DNA of 64,000 bases from Adenophora triphylla var. japonica (taxonomy: Eukaryota > Streptophyta > Magnoliopsida > Asterales > Campanulaceae): the NCBI GenBank assembly GCA_022495995.1, contig JAFEMH010003631.1, positions 124,001-188,000 of the forward strand. The letters run 5' to 3'. Shown piece by piece: positions 11,541 to 21,619 of the stretch. Within the stretch, counting starts at the first letter, position 1. Each line of letters opens with the position of its first letter. The translations under genes were made by a program, and so were the position numbers. The notes below the pieces were generated by a model, which worked only from the letters and a program-made list of their open reading frames with translations, did no database searches and was not told where the DNA came from.

Positions 11541-12780
11541 GGCTACGCCTTGCGGGGAAGACTTTCACGGATGTTTTCGGGGTGGGCTGGTGGAAGCGTT
11601 CCCGAGGTTGATCGACTTGTAGCGGGGTGAGGAGCTTGGTCTCCTTTCTTTGTTGCCCTTGGCCTTGGCGGCGCTTGAGGGTATAAGCTTGGCGACGGCA
11701 CGGGCCGGTTGCCGGCCAGGGCTGGTACTCGGAAGTAGTGATGAGCTACGAGCTCGCTTGGCCGGGCCTCGTTTACCATGAGCGGCGGTCATCGAGGGTG
11801 ACCTTGGTGTTGCGAGAATCGATAACAAGGACGGGATCCTTGGCTTCATCGGGATACGGAATAGATGATATTGACGAAGTCGTCGTCATTCACTTGATCG
11901 AGAGGATTCCTCGTTGCGTGAATCACATGCTTCCAATTATCGGATAGGCATGCATGCTTGGACGTTGAGCTTGACAATTTCCATGGTATTGGAACCTTGG
12001 TCGTAAGTGACACGATCGGAAGGAGTTCCGTCCTCAAAGCGAGCATGTGAATGCGGAGGTGCAGCTTGCGGGTGCACGCGTCCTCGACTCCGGAGAGTCC
12101 GAGATTCATCGTCATCGATCGCTCAATCCGGGTGTAGGGACGTATTGCGTCGGGTTGCGTTCTTTGGAGCGGCTAGGAAAACATCATGCTCTTCGTTGGA
12201 GAAGAGGGGTGCGGCGGGTAGTTCCTCGTGGAGGACATCCCATACAACTTCCATGCATTCATCCCGAGAATGACGGTGCTTGTTGACCTTTATTACAAAG
12301 ATCTCCTCGCTTTGGCGGGGCCGTAGAGTTTGTTTGGAGAATGCCGACGAATCTCCGATTGGAGGCTGGGGGTTTATGTGCCCGCATCATGGCGATGTTC
12401 GGCGTTTCCTTCCAATCTGCCTCCAAATGTTGGAAACGACAGTTGAACTTGATGTATCGGACGCTTCGTGGTCCGCCTACTCGAGTACGTTTACATAGTT
12501 AGCATCTCCGGACTACGAGGATTACGATGAGATTTGCCCCGGTAGTCCCTTGGTTGATTCGAAGGAGGTAACCCGGTGCACGAGTGCGGACACGCTTGGC
12601 TCTTGTCTCGGCTTCGTTTCCTATGAGGAAGCTTGTCCCCTCGGATGACTTCGAGATCTCCTGCCGGTTAATGAACTTGGCGCAGCGATGGAGAGTGGAA
12701 GCTATGGCTTTCATGTGGTGTAGCGAGGCGTCCCAAGAGGCGTGAATTCGGATGGAATGTCCATCACGTGGAATTTTCTT
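11541..12780 (-). other. Degenerate retrotransposon interior, no recognisable gene
   Basis: Short ORFs on both strands, none with family motifs. Base composition matches the flanking gypsy relics (GC-rich, rich in TTGG and CGGG). I see no terminal repeats or target-site duplications marking a separate insertion. Confidence 0.35.
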
Positions 12781-12975
12781 TGGCACCATTTGGGTTTCGA
12801 ACCGAGTTCGAGTCACTGTCCCCAGGATGGGGACGAGATGAGTTGTCGTAGGCCTTGATAGTCCGAGTAGACGGTATCAAATGGCTTTCATGGATACGGA
12901 GAGCTCGCATCATGCTTTGAGAGGGAGGACATTAACGGCTGACCCGTTATCTACCAATACTCAGGAGTGATATGG
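12781..12975 (-). pseudogene. Second gypsy protease active-site remnant
   Basis: The minus strand around 12925-12970 reads VLVDNGSAVNVLP, an aspartic protease active-site loop with DNG in place of DGG. It is immediately preceded by a stop. Further along, minus 12816-12740 resembles the QVPRDGHSIRI-type stretch seen after such proteases. Only fragments survive. Confidence 0.5.
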
Positions 12976-13924
12976 TGTTGAGTTTGAGAGTGATGTCTGA
13001 GCCTCGTTGTGCCCCGAGGCGTCTCTCGGTAAGTCTTCATCACGTAACGTGATCATGCTTTGCCATACGGCGGGAGTCGTAGATCTCATCTCTATCCGTA
13101 GAAGGAGAGTCATCCGGCCATCCGTTTCTGTCTTCCTCTTGCGAGGTAAAGCCTTTCTTTGGAACCTCGGGAGTATGTTGAAATTTTTGTGGCGGTTGCC
13201 GCCCTTGGTTAGCACATTGATCGAGTGCGATTGCCAAGTGACCTTGATCTTCCTTTACCGGTCCGGGCTCGGAAGCTGGACAAGTTGAATCTTGGGCGAT
13301 CCCGCGGAGGGTTAGGCTTCGGCGCAATAAGACTACCAAGATCGAGGTATTCCGGTGTCCCGAGTCAGTACGGTTTGTTTGGGCTTTTCGGCTTTCCCCA
13401 CCTGTCTGCTCTAAAGCCTGCATGGCCTGGAGGCAAAGAGGACCTGGCCGAGTACGCACGTAGTAGTCGAACCTCCCGGAGGGTTCTCCAAGTGTACCTA
13501 CACCGGAATCTCCGGCTTCGTATCTTTCTCTCGATTCTTTGTTGAGAGGATTTCTTCTTGTTTTCTCGGAGGATTGCTCGGACGGTTTCTCGAGACTCGT
13601 ACTCCCGGGCGGCGGAGCGATCACAAACATCGCAGGCGATGTGGACATTAGAGGAGGATCCATTGAAAGAGGCAGAGAAACCGGTTACGTGGCACTCTTC
13701 TTGGGCACCCACTCAATGGAATTCACGTGTTATTATTCGGAAAGGATTCCCGATCGTATTGGGCCCACGGGGCGCTCTAACTTGCCTTCTTCTATCAAGT
13801 TACGGATTTCGTATCGTAACCCCAAACGGTTGTCGGTGGTATGGCCGTGATGCGATGGAAGGCGCGATATTTGCTCTTGTCCGCATTGGCTACGGGAACT
13901 TTGGGTTTGTAATTGGCAACGGGC
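12976..13924 (-). other. Degenerate gag/linker region of element A
   Basis: Minus ORFs 13040-13663 and 13365-13712 are proline-, serine- and arginine-rich. They could be the spacer between capsid and protease of a Tat gag-pol, but no zinc knuckle could be confirmed. Multiple frames are open only briefly. Confidence 0.35.
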
Positions 13925-14734
13925 TTAAGGAGACCCTCCTTGATTAACCCTTCCAAAGCATCTTGCTCGGTGGCATGTCCAACTTGTCGAAGTGTACGAC
14001 AGTGCTTTCGAGTAGAATTGTTGCTTTGCGGGGCTGGGTTTTACATTACCCATTGTTGTCCACGATGGACGTAGTTGACGGACGTATCTTTCCCTTTGCC
14101 GGGGCCGGTGCGGGATTGAATGCAATTGTTGAGCGGTATACGTATGGGCGTGCATTAGCCAACTTTTCCTTGAGATCCTTCTCGAAGCGTGAGCCGGCAT
14201 TGACCATGGCCGGAGATGCAGGAAGAAATTGTGGCCCGATGAGAGTTCGATGGACGGTCTTAAGCGGGACTTGAAGATCCGCATCTCGTCTTTGGAGAGT
14301 GGCTCCATGATTTCGGAGAGTTTCCGGCTCCATCTCTTGTAGAATTCCCCAACACTTTCATCCGCTTTACGCTCGGTGGTGATTAAGTCCTCGCGACTTG
14401 TTTCCCACTCTAAGTTGGATACATGCCGTTCCGGGGAAGATGTTGCGATTTGTTCCCAGGTGTGGCGATCCGCGAGCTTGACCCTAGAAACCATCGTAAC
14501 GCTGAACTTTTGAGCGTATGCTTTGGAAGTGGTCGGCCATTTGCTTTGGAGGGTTGCTCCTTTTGCTCTCATGCCGAGAACGTAAGTGTCGACGTGCGTT
14601 TGAGGACATTCGGTTCCATCGAATCGGTCCATCTCCGGCATTCGAACTTGGCAGGGAGAGGCGTGACCATTCCGGATCGGTGGATTTGAGCGTTCCTGCT
14701 TTGAAACGCTCATGGTGGCTTTCGGGTCTTTCAT
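13925..14734 (-). pseudogene. Gypsy gag (capsid region) of element A
   Basis: A 269-codon minus ORF contains MPEMDRFDGTECPQTHVDTY and, further on, DESVGEFYKRWSRKLSEIMEPLS. These are the start and the retrotransposon-gag core of Tat-type capsid proteins. Gag would form the cytoplasmic virus-like particle. Beyond about 14180 the frame loses similarity, so frameshifts are likely. It sits between the primer site at 16636 and the protease remnant near 12940, the expected order for a minus-strand element. Confidence 0.65.
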
Positions 14735-16635
14735 GCTCGACCATCCAGGCTAAGGTTGGGTCCGGTGGTGGAGTGTGAGGCTCGGCGCCGGGTGCTACCA
14801 CGTGAGCGGTAGTGATTGGAGGTGGAAGGCTTGGTATATGAGAATATACGGGAGCCTTTTACGAAGCTGTATCGGGGTTTGTCCCCGGTGTTTAGAGATT
14901 CGTGTATAGGCAGCAGGACGAACCGGGAGGGTATTGAGGGATATTGGCATCCTGAGATGGTCCAGCGGTGCGGCGTGATATTGAGTGATGGGTGTAGCCG
15001 GGCGACCAAAATTGACGGGGTTGCCACGAGAGGTGGCAACATGGAGCCTAGGTCATTTGTTTCCTTGGCTGGAAGGCATCCCGTAAGTTGGCGGGGAGGA
15101 ACACGATTGAAGGTTTGGTGAAGCTGGTTTTGGGGAATCGTCATCCTCGACAAGGACAAAAGTACCGTCTCGGCCCGGGGATAGGCTGCTATACCACGCT
15201 CATTCGGAAAGCCGTACCACGAAATTCTGCGATCTTCTTTTACGCCTCTTGTGAACCTCACAAGCCCGGATGGCTTCTTCCAATGTCATATACATTACCG
15301 GTGGCGGGGTCCTTCCCGTCACGATTTCTCGGTGAGCTAGACATGTCGGAAATTCGACCGAGGGAACCGAGGGAACCGAATAACCGCTGTCCGACGCCGT
15401 TCACCGTGATCCTGGCAAGGCGTCGACCCGGAAATCGAACCACTTTACGCTCATTGGAGGGAACGAAAGGAAGGGTTTAGGCTTCGGAAAAGGGTATTTG
15501 GCTCAAGGTTTTCGGGCTTGTGCAATGTGCGATTACCGATTAAAGTTTACTTAAAGCGCGTTTTCTCGAGTCCTAATTGGTTGGAAAAGAGCGTGTCTTC
15601 TTTTTCGCTACTAATCCTAGAGCTCTAATCGGTGGATCTCGTCACTACGCTTATAAGCCCCTCGTTTCCATTGTAGATCATCTTTCTCGGGACGGACTAT
15701 CCCGAGCGAGGTCGATAAGGCAAGCGAGTTCCACCGACAAAGGAAAAAGTGAACTTAAGGCTAGGCGATCACGCAAACTTTCGACGTGTGCGGCGTACGG
15801 GCCACGGTCGAGGTCAACGTCCTTAAGTTAAGGCGGGAGTCGTGCCAAAATTTGGGCATGACCTCTCTGACTCGCTTGTGCGAGAAGACCTTTAGCTTTT
15901 AGCGTTGGCCAAGTTGTGGGCGGCACGGTACATACGGCGAGGTTTGGTGACATGGTGTCACATTGAACCTTCGGGTATATTTTTCGGCGAGCTCCGCGTC
16001 AAAGTCAAATTTGAAAAGCTCAAGACTTCGGGTCGGGAACGACCTTCGGTCTAAAAAACTCTCGAGCTTGACTCGGAGCGGGGCCCGGCGTGAAAAACAT
16101 ACACTTAGGCTTTATGACACGAGCTAAGCCAAAAACCAACCGGGGTCTTGGACAGAGTGTGACACAAAGAGTGCATGGCTTACACGGGCTAGGATGGGAT
16201 GTTTGGGACGACCCCGTGCGCCCCCCGAAAGGTGTCTGGCAGACCAATCGGAGTGCAACTGATAAGGCTATCCCGGGTTAGGGGTTGTAGTGTGCAGTGT
16301 ACGGGCGGCAAGTGCACGTGAAGTGCGGTGTTCCGCGGCAAGTGCGCGTAGTGTGCGGTCACTAAAATTCTTTTACGAGTAAAACAGAGATTTTTCGAAT
16401 GTGTCTTAAAGAATTTATGATGCACGGTTCAAAGAACTGACATGAAAATCAAACATGAATGGGGATGCACAAACAAGGTATGATTTTGAAAAGTTGACAA
16501 TGTAATGCCTTTGAAACAAAAACCGTTCGAGGTTTAAAGTAACACACACACACGGGAACGAGGAAGGGTAAACGAAAGTTTGACCCACGGAAGGCTTTTT
16601 TGAAAACATCGGCAGTTTTGAAAAAAGTATCTTTT
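14735..16635 (-). other. 5' leader/degraded start of element A
   Basis: This stretch lies between the inner primer site and gag. Minus ORF 14731-15261 and short plus ORFs show no known domain. The length (about 1.9 kb) fits the long leaders or extra upstream ORF of Tat-type elements, but no ORF here is convincing. Confidence 0.4.
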
Positions 16636-16653
16636 CCCCAGTAGAGTCGCCAA
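16636..16653 (-). promoter_or_regulatory. Primer-binding site of gypsy element A
   Basis: The minus strand reads TTGGCGACTCTACTGGGG directly after an LTR end (...TTTCA, one spacer G). This wording is a recurrent primer-binding site of Tat-type plant elements as I recall it. It fixes the LTR/internal boundary at 16655. Confidence 0.6.
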
Positions 16654-17131
16654 CTGAAATTACCCGGGATTTCGCGCGGGCGCGAAATGCGGTTGTCTTT
16701 CGCGGAGGGTTGGTGTCTGAGACCTCGCTTCATGGGAAGGAACAAAATGAGGAGTCGCCACGCGGTTTTTGTATTTTGAGCCCAAACGTTGAGAAACGGC
16801 TATTGTGAAAAGGTGTCGTTTTTATTGGTAGCAAAAACTTAGGAAAAGGCTTTGAAAACAGGGGATCATTTTTATTGGCAGCAAAAACGAGTAAAAAGCT
16901 TTTAGTACCAGAGATTGTTAGGTTCGGAGGTCAGGTTACGTTTCGGGTAGAGTATTACGAGATCGCCCGAAACGCCTCGCATGACGAGTCTTTCTACCTT
17001 TCTCGAAATCGTGTGTGTGTGTGTGTTTTGAAATGGGGGCTTGAATGACAAGCTTAATCTTGGTTTGAATGACAAACGTTGATTAGGTGACTTTTTGAAA
17101 AGACGAGCGTTTGAATGACAAACGTCGGTTT

Positions 17132-17326
17132 GAGTTTGAAATGAGTGTTTGCGTGGCAAACGTCGATTTTGAGCTTGAAATGAGCGTTTGCGTGGCAAAC
17201 GCCGACTTTGAGTTTGAAATGAGCGTTCGCAGGGCAAACGTCGACTTTGAGCTTGAAATGAGCGTTTGCGTGGCAAACGTCGACTTTGAGTTTGAAATGA
17301 GCGTTTGCGTGGCAAACGTCGACTTT
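17132..17326. repeat. Five tandem copies of a 39-bp unit
   Basis: Units start at 17132, 17171, 17210, 17249 and 17288, each of the form GAGCTTGAAATGAGCGTTTG followed by CGTGGCAAACGTCGACTTT. Because 39 is a multiple of three, the array stays open on the plus strand and gives a repetitive 13-residue peptide. I regard that as incidental, since it lies in an LTR. Confidence 0.9.
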
Positions 17327-17670
17327 GAGCCATACGAGTCATTGTTAACGATTTTTACGGGAAAAATGCGTATTAAATGATTTTAAGTGTCAAATGGCGG
17401 CTTTGAATTTGAAGATGAGCATTCGGAGGCCAAACGTCATTTCGCGCATTTTGAAAGAGAGTTCGACGGACGAACTCCGGTTTTGAACCGGGCATTACAT
17501 TGTTAACGATTTTTACGGGAAAAATACGTATTAAATGACATGCGATCAACGAATCGGGTTGCGACTCGGACTTTGAAAAGTAAATACTATCACAATCCAA
17601 ACGGATCGGACTTGTAAATGACAGTATTTAAAGCGGTGTCAACGGAATCAAACGACCCGGATTCGTAAAT

Positions 17671-17818
17671 GACGATCAACGAGGCCAAACGGCTCGGAAT
17701 TGTAAATGACGATCAACGAGGCCAAACGGCTCGGAATTGTAAATGACGATCAACGAGGCCAAACGGCTCGGAATTGTAAATGACGATCAACGAGGCCAAA
17801 CGGCTCGGAATTGTAAAT
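17671..17818. repeat. Four tandem copies of a 37-bp unit
   Basis: Near-identical units (GACGATCAACGAGGCCAAAC + GGCTCGGAATTGTAAAT) begin at 17671, 17708, 17745 and 17782. The homogeneity suggests recent expansion. Related single units occur just upstream near 17520-17650. Confidence 0.92.
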
Positions 17819-18250
17819 GACATGAAAGTAAACGGAACGGGGTCGGAACGCCGTTTTAACCCGTGATTACTTCTCTTACGGAAAGAGAAGAGGATCGAGG
17901 GGCTAAAACGTATCGGACCTCATTAGACGGAGGCGTCTACATTTTGATAACAACGTTCGAAACAGTTATAGCGACTGGCGCGTAAACCGAGACGGAACGG
18001 GAGATTGAGAGAGAGGGAGTTATACCTATGGCTAGGGTCGACTCCTTTGGCTCGGGAGGTGTGTACGGGACACGGAAAGTGATTCGAAAGGTTGTTTCGA
18101 AGTTGTAGGGTGCGTATTTGATCGAAATACGAAGGTTTCACGCGAATCGAGACAAAACGGGAGCTCGGGAGGGGTGAAAACCAGTTTGGACCGTGGGGGG
18201 TGGTGATTTTTGGTGTGAAAAATCCTTTTCTTGCCTTTGACAGCAACTTC

Positions 18251-18258
18251 TATTTATA
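18251..18258 (-). promoter_or_regulatory. Minus-strand LTR TATA box
   Basis: The minus strand reads CCTATAAATAGAAG here, matching the context at 1514-1521. It is placed about 1.6 kb before the LTR end, giving a long transcribed leader. Confidence 0.55.
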
Positions 18259-18847
18259 GGGTGAAAATTGCAGTAGGAGTCCGGCCGGACTTGGACTGAA
18301 TTTCAGGGGGTTTTGGGGATTTTGGAAATCTGGGGGACTTGCTGGCAATTTCAGGAAAAGTGCACAATGAGTCCGGCCGGACTTGGCTTGCAAACCAGGG
18401 GCATTTTGGTCTTTTTCCTTTGAAATTGATTGAAGGGTGACTAGAGGGAGGTGGCATGGCTGCCACGTGCCCTCTGAGTCACCAGCTGAGGTGGGATTTT
18501 GTCCCTCGGTCCCGGTTTTGTCCGTTTTTTAAAATAACAGTTCGGGAAATGTCCGAAACGCCCCCGGAAAGTGTCGGAAAATGCGTTTTTCAGGGAAAGC
18601 CATACTTTTACGTGAGATGTCACGTGCTAAGTACGGTTCGACGTCGGGATGCACGGGGCAGTCCCGGGACGTCTCGTTGGCACAGCAACGGGGAGTTTAA
18701 CGAGTTCCGGTTAACCTGGAGCGGGCCAGTTAACGGATTTCGGTTAACTTTCTGACGGATTTGGACGATCCGGATTTGGGTACTTATAGTTGGGTAGACA
18801 TGATAGAAATTCAAGGATTTAAACCGATTAAAAAACCAATGGCCCCT

Positions 18848-18861
18848 CGGTGGGCGCCAAA
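18848..18861 (-). promoter_or_regulatory. Primer-binding site of an outer gypsy element (C)
   Basis: The minus strand reads TTTGGCGCCCACCG then AGGGGCC, after an LTR end ...ACCAAAACA at 18863. This is a primer-site wording I associate with Tat-lineage elements. It differs from the one at 16636, so a second element is present. That element may be the source of the gag-RT at 7150-4060. Confidence 0.6.
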
Positions 18862-18862
18862 C

Positions 18863-19415
18863 TGTTTTGGTAAAAAACAATCAAATGTAAAATAATTCGA
18901 AACAAAAATGAGGAAGGTGCAATAGAATATAATCGGTGTAATAATGAAATTAAGATGACTCGATCATGTAACGAGGAAAATCCTTGAGATAACTATCTCT
19001 TCGGCACAAAACCTCGGAAGGTGTTTATGGTCACCTTCGTCCCAAACGGTAGTATTGATATTGATAAGTTACAAATGTAGGAGCTATGTCGGATTACAAT
19101 GTGTCTGTGAACTGTGTATGAATAATGCGTGCCTAGTGTTCCAGCCATAAGCCTTTAAATAAAGAAAAATAACTGAAGATAACATAAACCCTAACAAACT
19201 TTCCTAGAATCTCGGCTTTGTTATCTCAATCTTGACTTGGTCTCTCAACTGTTGAAATGAGTCCACGAAATATGTTTTTCCCACGTTCTTTTTACCTGTA
19301 ATTAAAGATATAACAAAAATAATTAAATAATTATTTAATTATCTAAGTGAATTTTACCTTGTCCACGGGTTTGAAGATGACGACATGCTGTCAATTATTC
19401 AAGATGTGGCGATCC
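18863..19415 (-). repeat. Presumed LTR of outer gypsy element C
   Basis: AT-rich sequence directly before (minus sense) the primer site at 18848. The stretch about 18960-19060 (minus: GGGACGAAGGTGACC...CCTCGTTACATGATC) looks like R/U5. An ATTTAAAGG TATA-like motif lies at about 19155. The upper boundary was not found because pararetroviral sequence begins at about 19415. Contains the palindrome 19319-19342. Confidence 0.4.
19319..19342. repeat. Perfect 24-bp AT palindrome
   Basis: ATAATTAAATAA is followed immediately by its reverse complement. Pure A/T dyad with no spacer, 70 bases from the presumed junction with the pararetroviral insertion. Confidence 0.9.
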
Positions 19416-19463
19416 TGAATTTACCCACAACAATTACCAATAGAAAATCTATACAGTAATAGT

Positions 19464-20570
19464 ATGTTACTATTAGAAAAACAGAAACCACAGCTTTGGG
19501 GAGATGAGATATTAATATGGGAACAAACAGTAGTAAGATTATGGGAAACAAATAAAAGAGATAGTATGGATATGTTTTCATATCTAATTTTCAATAAATG
19601 GGAAACAGTTGTTAAATATATACAGTGCACGAACCCGCTGTACAAAGGGTTCTACAGTTTTTCAGAAGCTATGTACATAGCTAGAGAACACTTTGGGCTC
19701 AATACATTTTTTATAGAACCTGAAGAGGTAAAAACATTTTCCGAAATTACAAAAGAAAGTCCAGAGCAGGTCATCAAAAAACAGGAAGAGATTATTGCAA
19801 CCTTACAATAACAGCTTCTTCAAAAAGAAAAGAACCATCAAGACATACAGATACATATTGAGAACAAAATGTTAAAACAACAGGTAGCTATTCTTGAAGA
19901 AAGATTACAAAATTCAAAGGCTGCAACCGGTGAACCTATTATTAACAGAGACTTCAACAGTTTCAAAGCCCGTATCCTTGACATCCCATGGAGACAAACA
20001 TTACAAACAGTTTTAGACAGATTTAAAGAACTTGATGACATTGTTTCCAAGAAAATTTGTTTAGGGTTCCCTTTAATCCTATATAAATTACAGCAAATGA
20101 TAGTACAGATTGTTTTTCGAGAGTTAAAATACACAGGAGTGAATGTAATAGAAAGAATAAACAGTGAGGGAAGAGATACAAGAGTGTTACTCTTACAGAT
20201 AGACTTATTCAAAACAGACATGCCACATGAACTAATCACTCAATTCTACCACTACGGTATGATTGATTATGTTCAATTTAGGTTAACCCCTACAACAGAA
20301 AAGATCATCAACAGTTTTGGAGAAAAATTTACATTGGTGGCAGGCAACATTGCCATTCAATCATATCCAAAGGTGGTAGGATGTAAAATTTTTGCATCCT
20401 TTCCTGAAGCAGACAGTCACACCTACAGACCATCCAGAAAGAGAATATTTGTGAGCAATGAACTCAAAGATCAAGAGGTAGTAGAAATGGCAGTAAAGGT
20501 TGAAGAAAACATTGATTTTTTGAGCCTTTTTTGGCTCCATGATCAAGAAAGTGAGGCATATAAAGAATAA
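19464..20570 (+). pseudogene. Pararetroviral 3'-proximal ORF, copy 1
   Basis: The first about 26 codons duplicate sequence found at 21782. The frame then switches to a segment with a GFYSFSEAMYIAREHFG motif, a charged coiled-coil-like stretch (about 19745-19930) and a 200-residue domain I do not recognise. One in-frame TAA (19809-19811) separates an otherwise continuous frame to 20570. The FYSFSEA-type motif resembles the RNase-H-like motif of the caulimovirus transactivator, which is only a weak inference. Function is otherwise unknown. The segment 19643-20379 recurs at 23805-24541. Confidence 0.6.
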
Positions 20571-20663
20571 AATGTATTGAACAATTATCACAAAGAATTT
20601 ATTAAAGATTATTAAAAAACACCTGAGCTCCCTAGGTTTTTTCCTTGGCACAAATACAAGCTC

Positions 20664-20876
20664 ATGGCAGAAGGACATTACACCCAAATCTGGGCAAAAG
20701 ACAACTGGGAAATGCTTCTCCCGTTCATTGGAGAAGGAGACAAGTTAGCACAGGACCACATCGTCAACAGAGATGAAGAAACCCCATGGCCGAAACCGGA
20801 TGACGACATAATGCAAGATGGCCAATCAGACGGAGACACGATTCCAACAATAGACAGTAACTACAGGGATTTCTAG
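20664..20876 (+). pseudogene. Small acidic ORF at the end of the pararetroviral coding region
   Basis: A 70-codon ATG ORF, rich in D and E in its second half, lies just before the non-coding leader/promoter region. It could be the C-terminal tail of the upstream ORF after a frame break at about 20570-20660, or a separate small ORF. No family motif was recognised. Confidence 0.4.
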
Positions 20877-20880
20877 AAGA

Positions 20881-21140
20881 CGTAAGCAGTGACGACACAA
20901 ACAAGAGAACGTAAGCAGTGACGAAATAAGAAAACGACACAATGGACAGCTGGAAAGAAGGAAGACAGCATCTACAAAAGCAGTTTGGACGGATGTAAAT
21001 AATGCAAGCTTTTACTTTACTTTAGAATCTACTTTTTGTTAATGCGTCTTTGTCTGTTAATAAGTGCGTCTTTATTGTTAGTGCGTTGTAACCGGTATGC
21101 TTACCGGCTAGTTAGCTTGGGTTTCAAAGGGCTATAAATA
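20881..21140 (+). promoter_or_regulatory. Pararetroviral promoter: tandem TGACG motifs and TATA box
   Basis: A 14-bp direct repeat CGTAAGCAGTGACG occurs at 20881-20894 and 20910-20923, giving two TGACG cores like the as-1 element of caulimovirus promoters. A TATAAATA box follows at 21133-21140. The 420 bases from TATA to the primer site would be the leader. The layout (end of last ORF, activator repeats, TATA, leader, tRNA site) is that of a caulimovirid large intergenic region. Confidence 0.6.
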
Positions 21141-21569
21141 CCCTCCTCATTCTTCATTGTACGTACGACGAGAAAAAAGAATGTAAGAATCAATCAAGAG
21201 CAATCTTTTTCAAAATTCGAGCAACCTTTCTTAAATTTATGGCAGCTTAAAAACCTTTCCTACTCTCTTAGTCCCACAACTTAAATTCCTTCAAATATCT
21301 TCTGTACTTCATAATATAACCCTTACCCAATAATAAAAAAAAAAAGAGTGTTTCTAGCTCAGCTGTAAAATTATGGTATACCCTCGTCCTTCATCATCTC
21401 CTCCGCTCCCCTTTGTAAGTATTTATCATCTTCCTCCTCCGTCAATTATCTTATACATAGTTTTTACTGTAGTTTTTACTGTAGCATATATTTTGTAATT
21501 AAAATATGCTTAATTTATTGTTATAGTGGTTTGACGGAAACCCAAAAAATCCGCCATACCCCCCTTTTA
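21141..21569 (+). other. Presumed pararetroviral RNA leader
   Basis: Non-coding, with short upstream start codons and pyrimidine-rich stretches (CATCTTCCTCCTCC near 21428). It lies between the TATA box and the primer-binding site. An A-run is at about 21333. No ORF of note. Confidence 0.4.
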
Positions 21570-21581
21570 TGGTATCAGAGC
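21570..21581 (+). promoter_or_regulatory. tRNA-Met primer-binding site (TGGTATCAGAGC)
   Basis: Exact 12-base match to the initiator-tRNA-complementary sequence that marks position 1 of caulimovirid genomes. Copia elements use the same site, but here no LTR precedes it and viral-type sequence lies on both sides. Confidence 0.75.
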
Positions 21582-21619
21582 GTGGTTTGTTCTAAGTCTA
21601 AAAGACTAAAACAGGCTTG

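Larger units (their letters stand above)
16655..18845 (-). repeat. 5' LTR of gypsy element A (upper boundary unresolved)
   Basis: On the minus strand this region runs from U3 through a TATA box (18251-18258) to an end CA at 16655, next to the primer site. It contains the GAGTCGCCACGCGG block (16750-16990) shared with 83-215, two tandem-repeat arrays and a repeated GTCCGGCCGGACTT palindrome at about 18279 and 18370. Its upper end must lie below the outer primer site at 18848, so the LTR is at most 2.2 kb. A 107-codon minus ORF inside (17923-18246) has no known motif. Confidence 0.55.
3990..18863 (-). mobile_element. Nested, decayed Tat-type Ty3/gypsy retrotransposons
   Basis: Read on the minus strand, this block holds the outer primer site (18848-18861), a large LTR (about 16655 to at most 18845), an inner primer site (16636-16653), gag (14734-13925), two protease motifs (about 12940 and 9620), RT (about 7800-7150), then a second gag-protease (7150-5475) and RT/RNase H (5340-4060). 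Primer sites of the types TTTGGCGCCCACCG and TTGGCGACTCTACTGGGG, and the RT wording (SYQDMPGLD, DFRDLNKASPKD), fit the Tat lineage as I recall it. Having two RTs, two gags and three protease motifs requires at least two elements. The likeliest reading is one element inserted into another with loss at the 3' junction. Confidence 0.7.

Noticed and set aside
17111..17380. Plus-strand repetitive ORF (13-residue repeats) as a repeat protein gene
   Set aside because: It lies within an LTR, is explained by a 39-bp tandem array with a period divisible by three, and has no gene context.
21570..21581. tRNA-Met primer site as evidence of a copia element here
   Set aside because: No LTR precedes it; the upstream activator repeats, TATA and viral ORF, and the downstream RNase H type, point to a pararetrovirus instead.
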